Origin: JAKQDH01 sp029558835
Lineage (GTDB): Bacteria > Planctomycetota > Phycisphaerae > UBA1845
DNA: 64,000 bases
Assembly: GCA_035356615.1 (NCBI GenBank)
Contig: DAOQSN010000009.1
Span: 69,989-133,988, forward strand
Reading direction: 5' to 3'
Each line of letters begins with the position of its first letter. The first letter of the stretch is position 1. Shown here piece after piece: positions 15,834 through 23,250 of the stretch. The notes under the pieces are model-generated. The model worked only from the letters and a program-made list of their open reading frames with translations, had not been told where the DNA came from and ran no database searches. The position numbers were made by a program, and so were the translations under genes.

Positions 15834-17795
15834 ATGCGTAACCGATCACTCTTCGGGATGCTGTTAGTGCTGGGGTCGCTGGTAACGGCGGCGTGGGCCG
15901 CCGAGTTGCCGGCCAACTTCACGCTGGCGCGGCACATCCCTGCCGACTGCTGGATGGTCGTCAACGGCGTGGACAACCCCGAGCGCGCCTGGGTGGAAGC
16001 CCAATGGGCCCGCGTGTTCAAGTCGTTTGAAGACAGCGGCATCGTGGAGGAGGTCAAGAAGCTCATCCTCTCGAAGCTGGGCGAGGAGGACCGCGCCCAG
16101 GCGGAGCAGACCACGGCCACGGTGACCGGGTTGTTCCAGGCCGTCCGTTGGGCTGACCTTGTCAGGCATGAGGTGGCGTTTGCTGAGCGAATGGTGGTCC
16201 AGACACTCCCCGCGGAAGGCGGTGGGGACGTCGTTCTGCCCGAGTACTTGCTGCTGGCGCGCGGCGTGGCCGAGACCGCCGAGGCCAACGCCAATGGGTT
16301 GGCGGCCTTGCTGGGCTGGCTGACCGGGTTGGGCGGCGTGCCGGTAAGCCAGAGTGAGTTGCTCGGGGCACGGGTGTGGACGGTGGACATTCCGCAGGCG
16401 GGGTACTCCCTGCACCTCTTCCACCGCCAGGACGTGATTGGGTTCGTCACCGGGCGGCGGGCGTTGGAGCAGGTGGTCGGGTCGCTGGCGGGGAAGCCTG
16501 CCGGTCCCTCGGTGGTGGCCTCGCCGCGCTTCCAGCAGGCTCTGGGACTCGTCCCGCCGCCCGAAGACGGGATCATGTTCTTCGACTTCGACGCCTTCAT
16601 GAAGAGCATGCGCGGCATCATGGAAGTGGCAACGAAGCAGGGTGGGCAGGAGGCGGAGGACGTCATCCGCCTGCTGACCAAGGTGTTCGACCTCGTTGAT
16701 ATCCTCGACTATATCGTCGCCTCTGACGAGACCGACGGGCAGCGCACGCTCACCCACAGCGTGGCGCGGATCAAGGAGGACAAGCGACATTCACCGCTGG
16801 CCCAGGTATTCCTGGAGCGCAAGCCGTTCGAGAAGTTCGACCGCTATCTGCCCCAGGAAGCCACCGGCTTCAGCCTCAACGCGTTCCTTGACGTTCCCAG
16901 GCTCTATCACCTCATTCTCAACTTCGTCGAGAAGGACCTGCCGGACGGGGCGGCCAACGTCGCCCAGTGGCAGGCGCTCCTCGCCTCCACCGGCTTCGAT
17001 CCGCAAGCTGACCTGTTCAGTTGGTGGGGCGGCGAGATGGTCAGCGTGACGTTGCCGCCGTCCGTCGCCACGCCCATGAGCACCAGTGACTCGGTCTTCA
17101 TGATCCGGGTGACCGACCCGGCGCTGGCGCTGCAGAAGGTCAACGCCGCCATCGACAAGCTCAACGCGTTCCTGGCCCAGCGCAATCAGCAACTGATGAT
17201 CATGCCGGCCAAGGTGGACGCGGAGGGTTTCCGCAGCGTGACCCACCCCATGGTGATGATGTGGGGTCTGCGCCTGGTGATCGGCGTGCACGAGGAGTGG
17301 TTGATGATCGGCTCGTCCGAGCCGGCCGTGAACAAGTGTCTGGCGGTGGCGGCCGGCAAGGCCCCCTCGATCACCCAGAACGAGCGGTTCCGCGCCGAGG
17401 GGCTCGTTCCCAAGACGCCCGTACTCGCGTTGTCGTTCAGCGATCTGTCGCACCTCGGGCAGGAGCTGGCGATGGCGCTGCAGATGGTGGGTTTTGTTGG
17501 AAACCTCATGATGGCCGCCGTACCGGAGGACGAACCCGACGCCGCTGAAGTCAAGGCCGTCATGCAGGCGGTATTCACCATTCTGCTGAAGCTCGGCCCG
17601 GTGCTCCAGCAGATTGATTTCTACAGCTCTTCCGCGTCCATGAACGCGCTGGACGGCCTGAACTTGCGGACGGAGGCCGTGACGACGTACAAGCCCGCGT
17701 CGCCGCCACCCCCACCGCCGCCTCCGCCACCGCCCGGCGGGGAGCCGTCACCCGCTCCTCCGCCGCCACCGCCGCCACCCCGGCCCGCGAAGTAG
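15834..17795 (+). CDS. Exported protein with polyproline C-terminus (possibly DUF3352-like)
   Basis: 653 aa from the ATG at 15834, chosen because GGAGG lies 8 nt upstream and a clean signal peptide follows (SLFGMLLVLGSLVTAAWA). The mature protein opens with NFTLARHIPADCWMVVNG and has repeated alpha/beta segments (GYSLHLFHRQDVIGFVTG, MFFDFDAFMKSMRGIMEV, WWGGEMVSVTL, TDPALALQKVNAAIDKLNAF), reminiscent of DUF3352-type proteins; the family assignment is tentative. The last 30 residues are two polyproline blocks (11 and 8 Pro) around GGEPSPA, ending RPAK. Such runs stall ribosomes without EF-P and may form a rigid extracellular stalk or binding tail. It is monocistronic. Confidence 0.75.
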   Translation: MRNRSLFGMLLVLGSLVTAAWAAELPANFTLARHIPADCWMVVNGVDNPERAWVEAQWARVFKSFEDSGIVEEVKKLILSKLGEEDRAQAEQTTATVTGLFQAVRWADLVRHEVAFAERMVVQTLPAEGGGDVVLPEYLLLARGVAETAEANANGLAALLGWLTGLGGVPVSQSELLGARVWTVDIPQAGYSLHLFHRQDVIGFVTGRRALEQVVGSLAGKPAGPSVVASPRFQQALGLVPPPEDGIMFFDFDAFMKSMRGIMEVATKQGGQEAEDVIRLLTKVFDLVDILDYIVASDETDGQRTLTHSVARIKEDKRHSPLAQVFLERKPFEKFDRYLPQEATGFSLNAFLDVPRLYHLILNFVEKDLPDGAANVAQWQALLASTGFDPQADLFSWWGGEMVSVTLPPSVATPMSTSDSVFMIRVTDPALALQKVNAAIDKLNAFLAQRNQQLMIMPAKVDAEGFRSVTHPMVMMWGLRLVIGVHEEWLMIGSSEPAVNKCLAVAAGKAPSITQNERFRAEGLVPKTPVLALSFSDLSHLGQELAMALQMVGFVGNLMMAAVPEDEPDAAEVKAVMQAVFTILLKLGPVLQQIDFYSSSASMNALDGLNLRTEAVTTYKPASPPPPPPPPPPPGGEPSPAPPPPPPPPRPAK

Positions 17796-17833
17796 GTTGC
17801 TGGTGTGGTAAGGGCGGGCGTGCGGCGACTGAA

Positions 17834-17873
17834 CCCCTCTCCCCTCGGGAGAGGGGCAGGGGTGAGGGCGGCG
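17834..17873 (+). repeat. REP-like hairpin, CCCCTCTCCC family
   Basis: CCCCTCTCCC - CTC - GGGAGAGGGG followed by CAGGGGTGAGGGCGGCG, nearly identical to 2678-2718. It begins 39 bp after the upstream stop codon, where it could stabilise or terminate the transcript. Confidence 0.75.
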
Positions 17874-18160
17874 AAGGTGACGACGCCCGCCCGGTACATC
17901 GAGATACACTCCCGCAACGCCGGAAACCCGGAACGCGCATGCCATTGCGCAGACGCACGGCAGGCGTGGCGCCGTATACCTCGGGCACGCACGCCGTTGT
18001 AGGCAAGCATGCTCCCCGGCCTCCGACACCTGCTCGCCCTTGTGCCCGCGGTGCGACAAGGACACCGTGCCCACCCGGCTTGCCTCCACGTTCTGCCCCG
18101 GGTGTATGACAGACTCGGCGGGCACCACGGACGCAGTCGCGCCGGCCCCCACGGACCGGG

Positions 18161-18187
18161 TAGCGTCGGCCCCCCGTGGCCGACGTA
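18161..18187. repeat. TAGCGTCGGCC palindrome
   Basis: TAGCGTCGGCC - CCCCGT - GGCCGACGTA: an imperfect 27-bp inverted repeat. The inverse is at 7821-7849. Confidence 0.6.
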
Positions 18188-18485
18188 GAGGATCGAAGCG
18201 TTGCGACATTCTACGTCGCCAACGGGAGCCTGCCTGCCGGTAGGCAGAAGCGACGCGACGCGCCCGGCGATCCGAGGCCCGCCGGAAGCCGTCTCATCTG
18301 TCACAGGTCCTTCCGTCCCATCAAGGCTGCGCAGCGCTTGACCCGTGCCCCAGTTCAGGGTACCACGTGCGTCGCTGCCGCGGGGGGCGCAACGGCGTGG
18401 ATTGCGCCCGGCGGCGCACTACAGGCCGCGCCTGGGCGTGTGCCTGGTGAACTGCACGAATCCAAACTTGTGGGGAGACGGCATC

Positions 18486-18722
18486 ATGTCGGACAGTGTC
18501 TATAAGGTCATCGAGCTGGTCGGCACGAGCGAGAAGTCCTGGGAGGACGCCGCCCGCAACGCGGTCGAAACCGCCGGTCGGACCCTGAAGAACCTGCGCA
18601 TCGCCGAGGTCAAGCAACTCGATCTGAAGGTCGAGGACGGCTGCGTCGTCGGCTATCGCGCCCGCGTGAGTCTGTCGTTCAAGTATGAAACTGAACCGAA
18701 GCCCAAGCCCCGGCGGAAATAG
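18486..18722 (+). CDS. Dodecin (flavin-binding / storage protein)
   Basis: 78 aa, the expected size for dodecin. The start is the ATG at 18486 with GGGGAG about 8 nt upstream. Hallmarks are the opening SVYKVIELVGTSEKSWEDAA, the helix ARNAVETAGRTLKN, and the antiparallel strands AEVKQLDLKV and GYRARVSLSFKYE. Dodecins assemble into hollow dodecamers that hold flavins (and CoA in some members) and act as flavin buffers in the cytoplasm. The tail PKPKPRRK is more basic than usual. The strong hairpin just downstream ends the transcript, so the gene is a single unit. Confidence 0.92.
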   Translation: MSDSVYKVIELVGTSEKSWEDAARNAVETAGRTLKNLRIAEVKQLDLKVEDGCVVGYRARVSLSFKYETEPKPKPRRK

Positions 18723-18728
18723 AGAAAA

Positions 18729-18786
18729 CAAAAACGGGGACGCCGCTAGTCTTGCGCGCTCAGCAGACTAGCTGCGTCCCCGTTTC
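18729..18786. terminator. Long stem-loop between dodecin and the sigma factor gene
   Basis: Outer arms AAACGGGGACGC (18732-18743) and GCGTCCCCGTTT (18774-18785), inner arms CTAGTCT (18746-18752) and AGACTAG (18765-18771), about 12-nt loop. The A-tract before and T-tract after fit a bidirectional intrinsic terminator 7 nt after the dodecin stop. The same AACGGGGACG.../...CGTCCCCGTT layout also resembles ends of IS200/REP-type elements (by memory). Confidence 0.75.
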
Positions 18787-18847
18787 TGATCCGCCGGTGG
18801 TCGGGTGCGTTGTCCGCCGCGTTGCCCGATCGCATAATGGGAGGGCC

Positions 18848-19486
18848 ATGGCGCCGCAACACCGGTCCACCAGACGGTCGGGTGAGTCCGAACCGGACGA
18901 CGCAGCCCTCTTGGCGCGCCTCGCGGGCGGTGATGAGTCGGCCTTAACCGTGTTGATGCGACGCTACGATCGGCTGGTCCGGTACACCATCTGGCGTGCT
19001 TCGCAGACTCAGTGTGCCCACGACCCCGCCTGGCTGGATAGCTTGGCCTCCGAGACTTGGACGGGGCTGGTCCACGCGGCACGCTCGGCCGTGCGGCAGC
19101 CGCTACGCTCCATTCCGGTCTACCTCGCCCGAATCGCCTACAACCGCTGCATCAGCGCCCTGCGATCCTCCGGCAAGACGTCCGAAGGTTTTGGCGAAGA
19201 GTTCAGTTTGGCTGAACAACAAGCTGTGGTGTATGACTCGCCCGAGGGATGGCTCTCCCGGGTCGAGGAACTTTCGGCTTTGCGCGATTGCATTCGTGAT
19301 CTAAGTCAAGATGAGCAAATGATTTGCGCGCAACTTGCGGCCATCGTGGAGCGGCGTTGGGGGGAGGCTGCGGCGGCGCTCGGGATGCCCGAATCGACGC
19401 TTCGCTCGCGTTGGGAACGTATCACGCAACGGCTCGCGCGGTGTGTACAGCGGAAAACGGGGGTAGACCTCGCGCCGCCGGGGTGA
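18848..19486 (+). CDS. ECF-like RNA polymerase sigma factor
   Basis: 212 aa from the ATG at 18848 with GGGAGGG just upstream; the frame is open further upstream, but through the terminator. Region 2 is seen in DESALTVLMRRYDRLVRYTIWRA and the stretch ending LARIAYNRCISAL, where core binding and -10 recognition reside. Region 4 (about 160-205) has a helix-turn-helix in RRWGEAAAALGMPESTLRSRWERI. The linker between them is longer than in minimal ECF factors. It probably forms an operon with the membrane protein 75 bp downstream, in the place where an anti-sigma gene is usual. Target promoters are unknown. Confidence 0.85.
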   Translation: MAPQHRSTRRSGESEPDDAALLARLAGGDESALTVLMRRYDRLVRYTIWRASQTQCAHDPAWLDSLASETWTGLVHAARSAVRQPLRSIPVYLARIAYNRCISALRSSGKTSEGFGEEFSLAEQQAVVYDSPEGWLSRVEELSALRDCIRDLSQDEQMICAQLAAIVERRWGEAAAALGMPESTLRSRWERITQRLARCVQRKTGVDLAPPG

Positions 19487-19561
19487 GGATGCGACTCATA
19501 TTGTAGATTGGCCGGGGCGGACGCCGATTGAGGAGGCCGTGCCCTGCCGGGTGGGTAGGTT

Positions 19562-19966
19562 ATGTCGGAGCATGGTTCCCATCTTGGTTTGCTCGAGCAG
19601 CGTCTGACGGAGCTGGCGGCGGCTGAGCGGGCGGGCGTGTTTGAACGAACGCCCGTCCCCGCGGGTGCGGCGGTGGCTGCCGGGAGAACGCACTGGCGGG
19701 AGCTGCGTCGGTGGGTGCTGGTGGGGCTGCCCGCGGCCGCTTGTCTAGCGCTGGCGGTTGGCTTGGCGTACCACGGGCTGGGGCCGGCGTTTACGCCGCT
19801 GGCCGGCAACGGCGCGCCGGCGGAGGCGTCGATCTACGCCTGCCTGACCGGGCCGGGTGTCGGCGTGATGGAAGGGTGCGCTCGGTACGACCGGGATGGG
19901 GACGGAGACGTCGATCTGCGAGATCTGTCCGAGTACCAACTAGCGTGCACTCGCTCGCCCAAGTAA
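19562..19966 (+). CDS. Small single-pass membrane protein with dockerin-like tail; candidate anti-sigma partner
   Basis: 134 aa. The N-terminal about 50 residues are cytoplasmic and helical (LLEQRLTELAAAERAGVFE), followed by one transmembrane helix (WVLVGLPAAACLALAVGLAY). The outside part ends in a module seen in Planctomycete exported proteins: CLTGPGVGVMEGC, then DRDGDGDVDLRDLSEYQLAC, a Ca2+-loop/dockerin-like half-site. It sits directly after the sigma factor gene on the same strand. The topology (inner helical domain, TM, outer sensor) is what an anti-sigma factor would have, but I see no zinc-binding ZAS motif, so the role is inferred from context only. Confidence 0.75.
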   Translation: MSEHGSHLGLLEQRLTELAAAERAGVFERTPVPAGAAVAAGRTHWRELRRWVLVGLPAAACLALAVGLAYHGLGPAFTPLAGNGAPAEASIYACLTGPGVGVMEGCARYDRDGDGDVDLRDLSEYQLACTRSPK

Positions 19967-20110
19967 CGATGTGGGCTGGAGTCGGGGGCACGATGACTCG
20001 CGCCCGGCCGCGAGGCGACTCGTCGGTGCGGGCGCATTAGGCATCACGGCAGGCGGTGCGTGCGGTGAAACATGCGCCGCCTGCCTTCTTTCTCGCCTGC
20101 AGCGGACCAG

Positions 20111-22246
20111 CTACTCTCGCGGAGCGCTCCAGTCGGAGCGCGGCCGGTAGGGCGGCAGCGGACCCGACGGCGGGGCGGGCGAGGGAGCAGGCGCAGGCGG
20201 CGCGGGGGCCACGGGTGGCGGCGTCGGTCGTCGTCCGAAGATGAACACGATCAGCAGCAGCAGCAGAGCACCGACGCCCAGCCCCACGTACGATGGCTGA
20301 TTCAACACGTCGCTGAGGATGTCGCCGCAGCCCATGGCCACCACGGCCGTCAGCACGGCATAGGGGAGTTGCGTCCAGACGTGGTCCTCGTGGCGACAGC
20401 CGGAGGCTATGGACGACAGCACCGTGGTATCGCTGATCGGCGAGCAGTGGTCGCCGAAGACGGCCCCCGCCAACACGCTGCCGACGGCTCCGTAGAACAA
20501 CTGCCGGGCCTCCGGGTCGGGCAGATTGGCCTCGGGGATCAGGCGGGCGCCGACCTCGACGGTTACGGGGCAGAGGATGCCCATGGTGCCCCACGATGTT
20601 CCCGTGGCAAACGAGATGACGGCCGCACAGGCGAACACCGCCAGCGGCAGCCAGCGCGGCTGGAACTGGGCTTCCTTGAGCACCTCGGCCAGCACCTGCC
20701 CGAGCTGGAGATCCTTGGAAACCGCCGACAACGCCCAAGCCAGGACGAGGATGACTATGGCCGGGAACATCCGGGCCATCCCATTGCTGCCGGCGTCGAA
20801 GGCTTCCCGCAGGGGGCAGGCTCGTGCGACGACCGTCAGCAGGATGGCGGTTAAGCCGGCCAGGCAGGCTCCGTACAGGATGGACCGGTAGGGATCGCAC
20901 TTCCGCAGCACATCGATGACTGACTCCCACCACGGCACGTCGCGGGTGAAGAACTCGGACCCGCCGACGGCCCGGTACCCCGTGGCCCACAGGACGGCGA
21001 TCGTGGTGCCCACCAGCGCCAGAACCGGCAGCAGCCCCAGCCACCAACGTGGCGTGACGTTCAATCCGTGGGCCTCGCGGTGCTCGAGATCGGGAGTGAA
21101 GTCTTCCTCGCCACGCAGGGCACGCTGCTGGGCCCGGCGCATCGGGCCGAAGTCACGCCCCGTCAGGGAGACGACCAGCACCAGAAACAGCGCGAGGATC
21201 GGGTAGAACCGGTAGGGCAGGCTGTACAGGAACGCCTGCATGCCGGTGATCGCCTGCGGCGCCTGGTCCGGAGTCTCAAGCATCAGGAAGGACGGGGGTC
21301 GCGGACCGGCGGTGACCGCGTTAATGCCGGTCTGGATGTAGCCGATTTCCAGCCCGATCCAGGTGCCGATGATGGCGAGGGAGGCCACCGGGGCGGCCGT
21401 CGAATCGACGATGTACGCGAGCTTGGCGCGCGAAATCTTGAGTCGGTCGAACACGGACCGCATCGTCGGTCCGACGATCATGGTGCTCGCGTAGTCGTCG
21501 AAGAACACGACTAGGCCCGCCAGCCAGGCGGTGAGCGCGCCGCGCCGCGGGGATTCGGTGTGTCCGAGCACGAGTCCAACGAGGCCGGCCGTCCCGCCGT
21601 TCCGGGCAATCACCCCCACCATGAACCCGATGAGCAGGGTGAAGACGATGATCTGCACATGGCCGAAGTCGTTGGCGTCGTCGTAAATCGAGCCCAAAAC
21701 GTACCTTTCGACGGCCAGTCGAAAGCCGCCGACGACGGGCCCGCCCGTCGTGTAGGGCGAATCGCTCGGCAGACAGGGCCAGTACATGTAGGCCCCGACC
21801 ACCACGGCCACCACGAGCGCCGGTACCACCTGGCGTGTGAACACCGCCAGGACGATCGCCACCAGCGCCGGCAGCAACACCCAGAGTCCGTAGGTCATCG
21901 GGTCACGGGCGGGTCGGGCGATGGCGGAGGAGAGTCCCCCACCGGCCTCCGCAAGAGGGACGGGGGCGGGTTCGTCGCCCATGATCTCGACCGGCGTTGC
22001 CTCGGCGGCTGATGGGTCAGCGACGGGGAGGGGCTCCGCTCTGGACCCGTCTGGGGCTGTGGCCGGGGTGCCGGGGTCGGGCCTGGGCACGTCAGTGGTG
22101 GGTGCGGGGGCAACGGGTGGCGAGTCGGCCGGGGGTGCCTGCGCCACGGAAGCTGCCGGCGCGGCGAGCCACACGAGCCCGACGAGCAATGCACACGACC
22201 ATCGTGGGGCCTCAACGAATCGAGCCGTTGCGAGTCCGCGCATCAT
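20111..22246 (-). CDS. NhaC-type Na+/H+ antiporter with exported N-terminal extension
   Basis: 711 aa from the ATG at 22246 (GGAG 9 nt upstream); an upstream in-frame start would run into pyrE. The N-terminus is a signal peptide (SCALLVGLVWLAAPAASVAQA) and an about 80-residue Pro/Ala/Thr linker, then at least ten membrane helices from about residue 118. Antiporter motifs include FFDDYASTMIVGPTMR, GTSWGTMGILCPVTVE and GDHCSPISDTTVLSSIA, matching the Na_H_antiporter family (PF03553). The C-terminal tail is again Pro-rich (PTPPPVAPAPPAPAPSPAP). The usual family length is about 450-550 aa, so the leader is an unusual addition. A palindromic element separates it from pyrE. Confidence 0.85.
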   Translation of the reverse strand: MMRGLATARFVEAPRWSCALLVGLVWLAAPAASVAQAPPADSPPVAPAPTTDVPRPDPGTPATAPDGSRAEPLPVADPSAAEATPVEIMGDEPAPVPLAEAGGGLSSAIARPARDPMTYGLWVLLPALVAIVLAVFTRQVVPALVVAVVVGAYMYWPCLPSDSPYTTGGPVVGGFRLAVERYVLGSIYDDANDFGHVQIIVFTLLIGFMVGVIARNGGTAGLVGLVLGHTESPRRGALTAWLAGLVVFFDDYASTMIVGPTMRSVFDRLKISRAKLAYIVDSTAAPVASLAIIGTWIGLEIGYIQTGINAVTAGPRPPSFLMLETPDQAPQAITGMQAFLYSLPYRFYPILALFLVLVVSLTGRDFGPMRRAQQRALRGEEDFTPDLEHREAHGLNVTPRWWLGLLPVLALVGTTIAVLWATGYRAVGGSEFFTRDVPWWESVIDVLRKCDPYRSILYGACLAGLTAILLTVVARACPLREAFDAGSNGMARMFPAIVILVLAWALSAVSKDLQLGQVLAEVLKEAQFQPRWLPLAVFACAAVISFATGTSWGTMGILCPVTVEVGARLIPEANLPDPEARQLFYGAVGSVLAGAVFGDHCSPISDTTVLSSIASGCRHEDHVWTQLPYAVLTAVVAMGCGDILSDVLNQPSYVGLGVGALLLLLIVFIFGRRPTPPPVAPAPPAPAPSPAPPSGPLPPYRPRSDWSAPRE

Positions 22247-22288
22247 GCTAAGTAGCTCCGCCTGCAACGACGACCGAGCGAGGGTGTG

Positions 22289-22384
22289 GGGTGGCATGGC
22301 CAAGCGCAACGCCGCCGTGCTTTCCCTTCGCTGGGCCGCTGCATGCAACAGCATGCCGGCGCCTTCGGCCTGGGCATGCCACCC
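22289..22384. repeat. Palindromic GGGTGGCATG element, copy A (96 bp)
   Basis: Starts GGGTGGCATGGCCAAGCG and ends GGCATGCCACCC; imperfect arms of about 30 bp flank a short unique core. The same element is at 29044-29142, 37482-37580, 40702-40799 and 46133-46229, with one arm alone at 49468-49500. Confidence 0.85.
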
Positions 22385-22412
22385 TCCCAGCTCCCCATTG
22401 GCGTGGTCCCCT

Positions 22413-22937
22413 TCAGCCGGTGATTCCCAAGTCCGCCTTGGTGAACAACGCCTCGAAAGCGAAGCCGGCCGACTCAATGTTCTGCCGCGCGCCTTCCTGG
22501 CGGTCGATGACGGCCACGATCCGTTCGACGCGGGCCCCGATGCCGGCAAGGAACCGGGCCGCTTCGAGTACCTGCCCGCCGGTTGTGGCGATGTCCTCGA
22601 CCAGCAGCACGCTGTCGCCGGCGTTCAGCCTGCCTTCGTAGGGCTTGGCCGTGCCGTAGTCTTTCTTCATATTGCGAATGATAACGAACGGTTTGCCGGA
22701 GGCGAGCGACGTGGCCGTCGCTAGCGGAATGCCGCCCAGCTCGGCCCCGGCGATGAGCGTCGTGGTGGGCCGAACGTACGTGGCCAGCAACTCGCCCAAC
22801 GGACGCAGGATATCCGGCTGGGTTTCGAAGAGGTACTTGTCGAGGTAGTACTTGCTCTTGCGTCCCGAACGCAGGGTGAAATCACCTTCGAGATACGCGG
22901 CGGCCCGCATTCGGCGAGCTAGTTCCGTTGTGTCCAT
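22413..22937 (-). CDS. pyrE: Orotate phosphoribosyltransferase
   Basis: 174 aa, slightly shorter than the usual 180-210. It transfers ribose-5-phosphate from PRPP to orotate in pyrimidine synthesis. The PRPP-binding loop VLLVEDIATTGGQVLEAA is near residues 112-130, and the flexible-loop lysines lie in IRNMKKDYG. FTLRSGRKSKYYLDKYLF near the N-terminus matches the orotate-side region. The ATG at 22937 is the natural start. It lies between purB and the antiporter on the same strand; the 310-bp gap to purB has repeats, so co-transcription is uncertain. Confidence 0.92.
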   Translation of the reverse strand: MDTTELARRMRAAAYLEGDFTLRSGRKSKYYLDKYLFETQPDILRPLGELLATYVRPTTTLIAGAELGGIPLATATSLASGKPFVIIRNMKKDYGTAKPYEGRLNAGDSVLLVEDIATTGGQVLEAARFLAGIGARVERIVAVIDRQEGARQNIESAGFAFEALFTKADLGITG

Positions 22938-23250
22938 GAATGACGACCTCCTGGCTATCGTACTCGCAATGCTGCCCCTCGCTTCCGCTCGGGCTCAGAT
23001 GTCGCCCGCTCGGTGCCGCTCGGGCTCGGATGCCCCGACAGTCCCCTCTCCTTCATTCGCTATTCGCACTTCGCTATTCCGCGGTGGGCAGAGCCCCCCT
23101 ACACCCGTCGGTCCCGCTCGGGCTCGGAGCGGGCGACGCCACAGCCCCGGGGGGTGCCTTCGCTTCTGCTGCCCTCACCCCTGCCCCTCTCCCGGGGGGA
23201 GAGGGGTTCAGCATCAGCTCCCGCAGGGAGAGGGGTTCAGTATCAGCTCG
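22938..23250. repeat. purB-pyrE gap with heptads (23053-23080) and a REP-like hairpin (23171-23250)
   Basis: CATTCGC TATTCGC ACTTCGC TATTCCG is a second 7-bp-period tract. Further on, GCCCTCACCCCTG CCCCTCTCCC GGGGGGAGAGGGG is an inverted copy of the REP-like family, followed by a tandem near-duplication of GGGAGAGGGGTTCAGCATCAG that runs up to the purB stop codon. Confidence 0.7.

Larger units (their letters stand above)
17796..18485. other. 690-bp intergenic region with two repeat families
   Basis: No convincing gene. It carries the REP-like hairpin at 17834-17873 and the TAGCGTCGGCC palindrome at 18161-18187, followed by CTGCCTGCCGGTAGGCAG, a third palindrome at about 18228-18246. The last 120 bp should contain the dodecin promoter. 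Confidence 0.5.
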
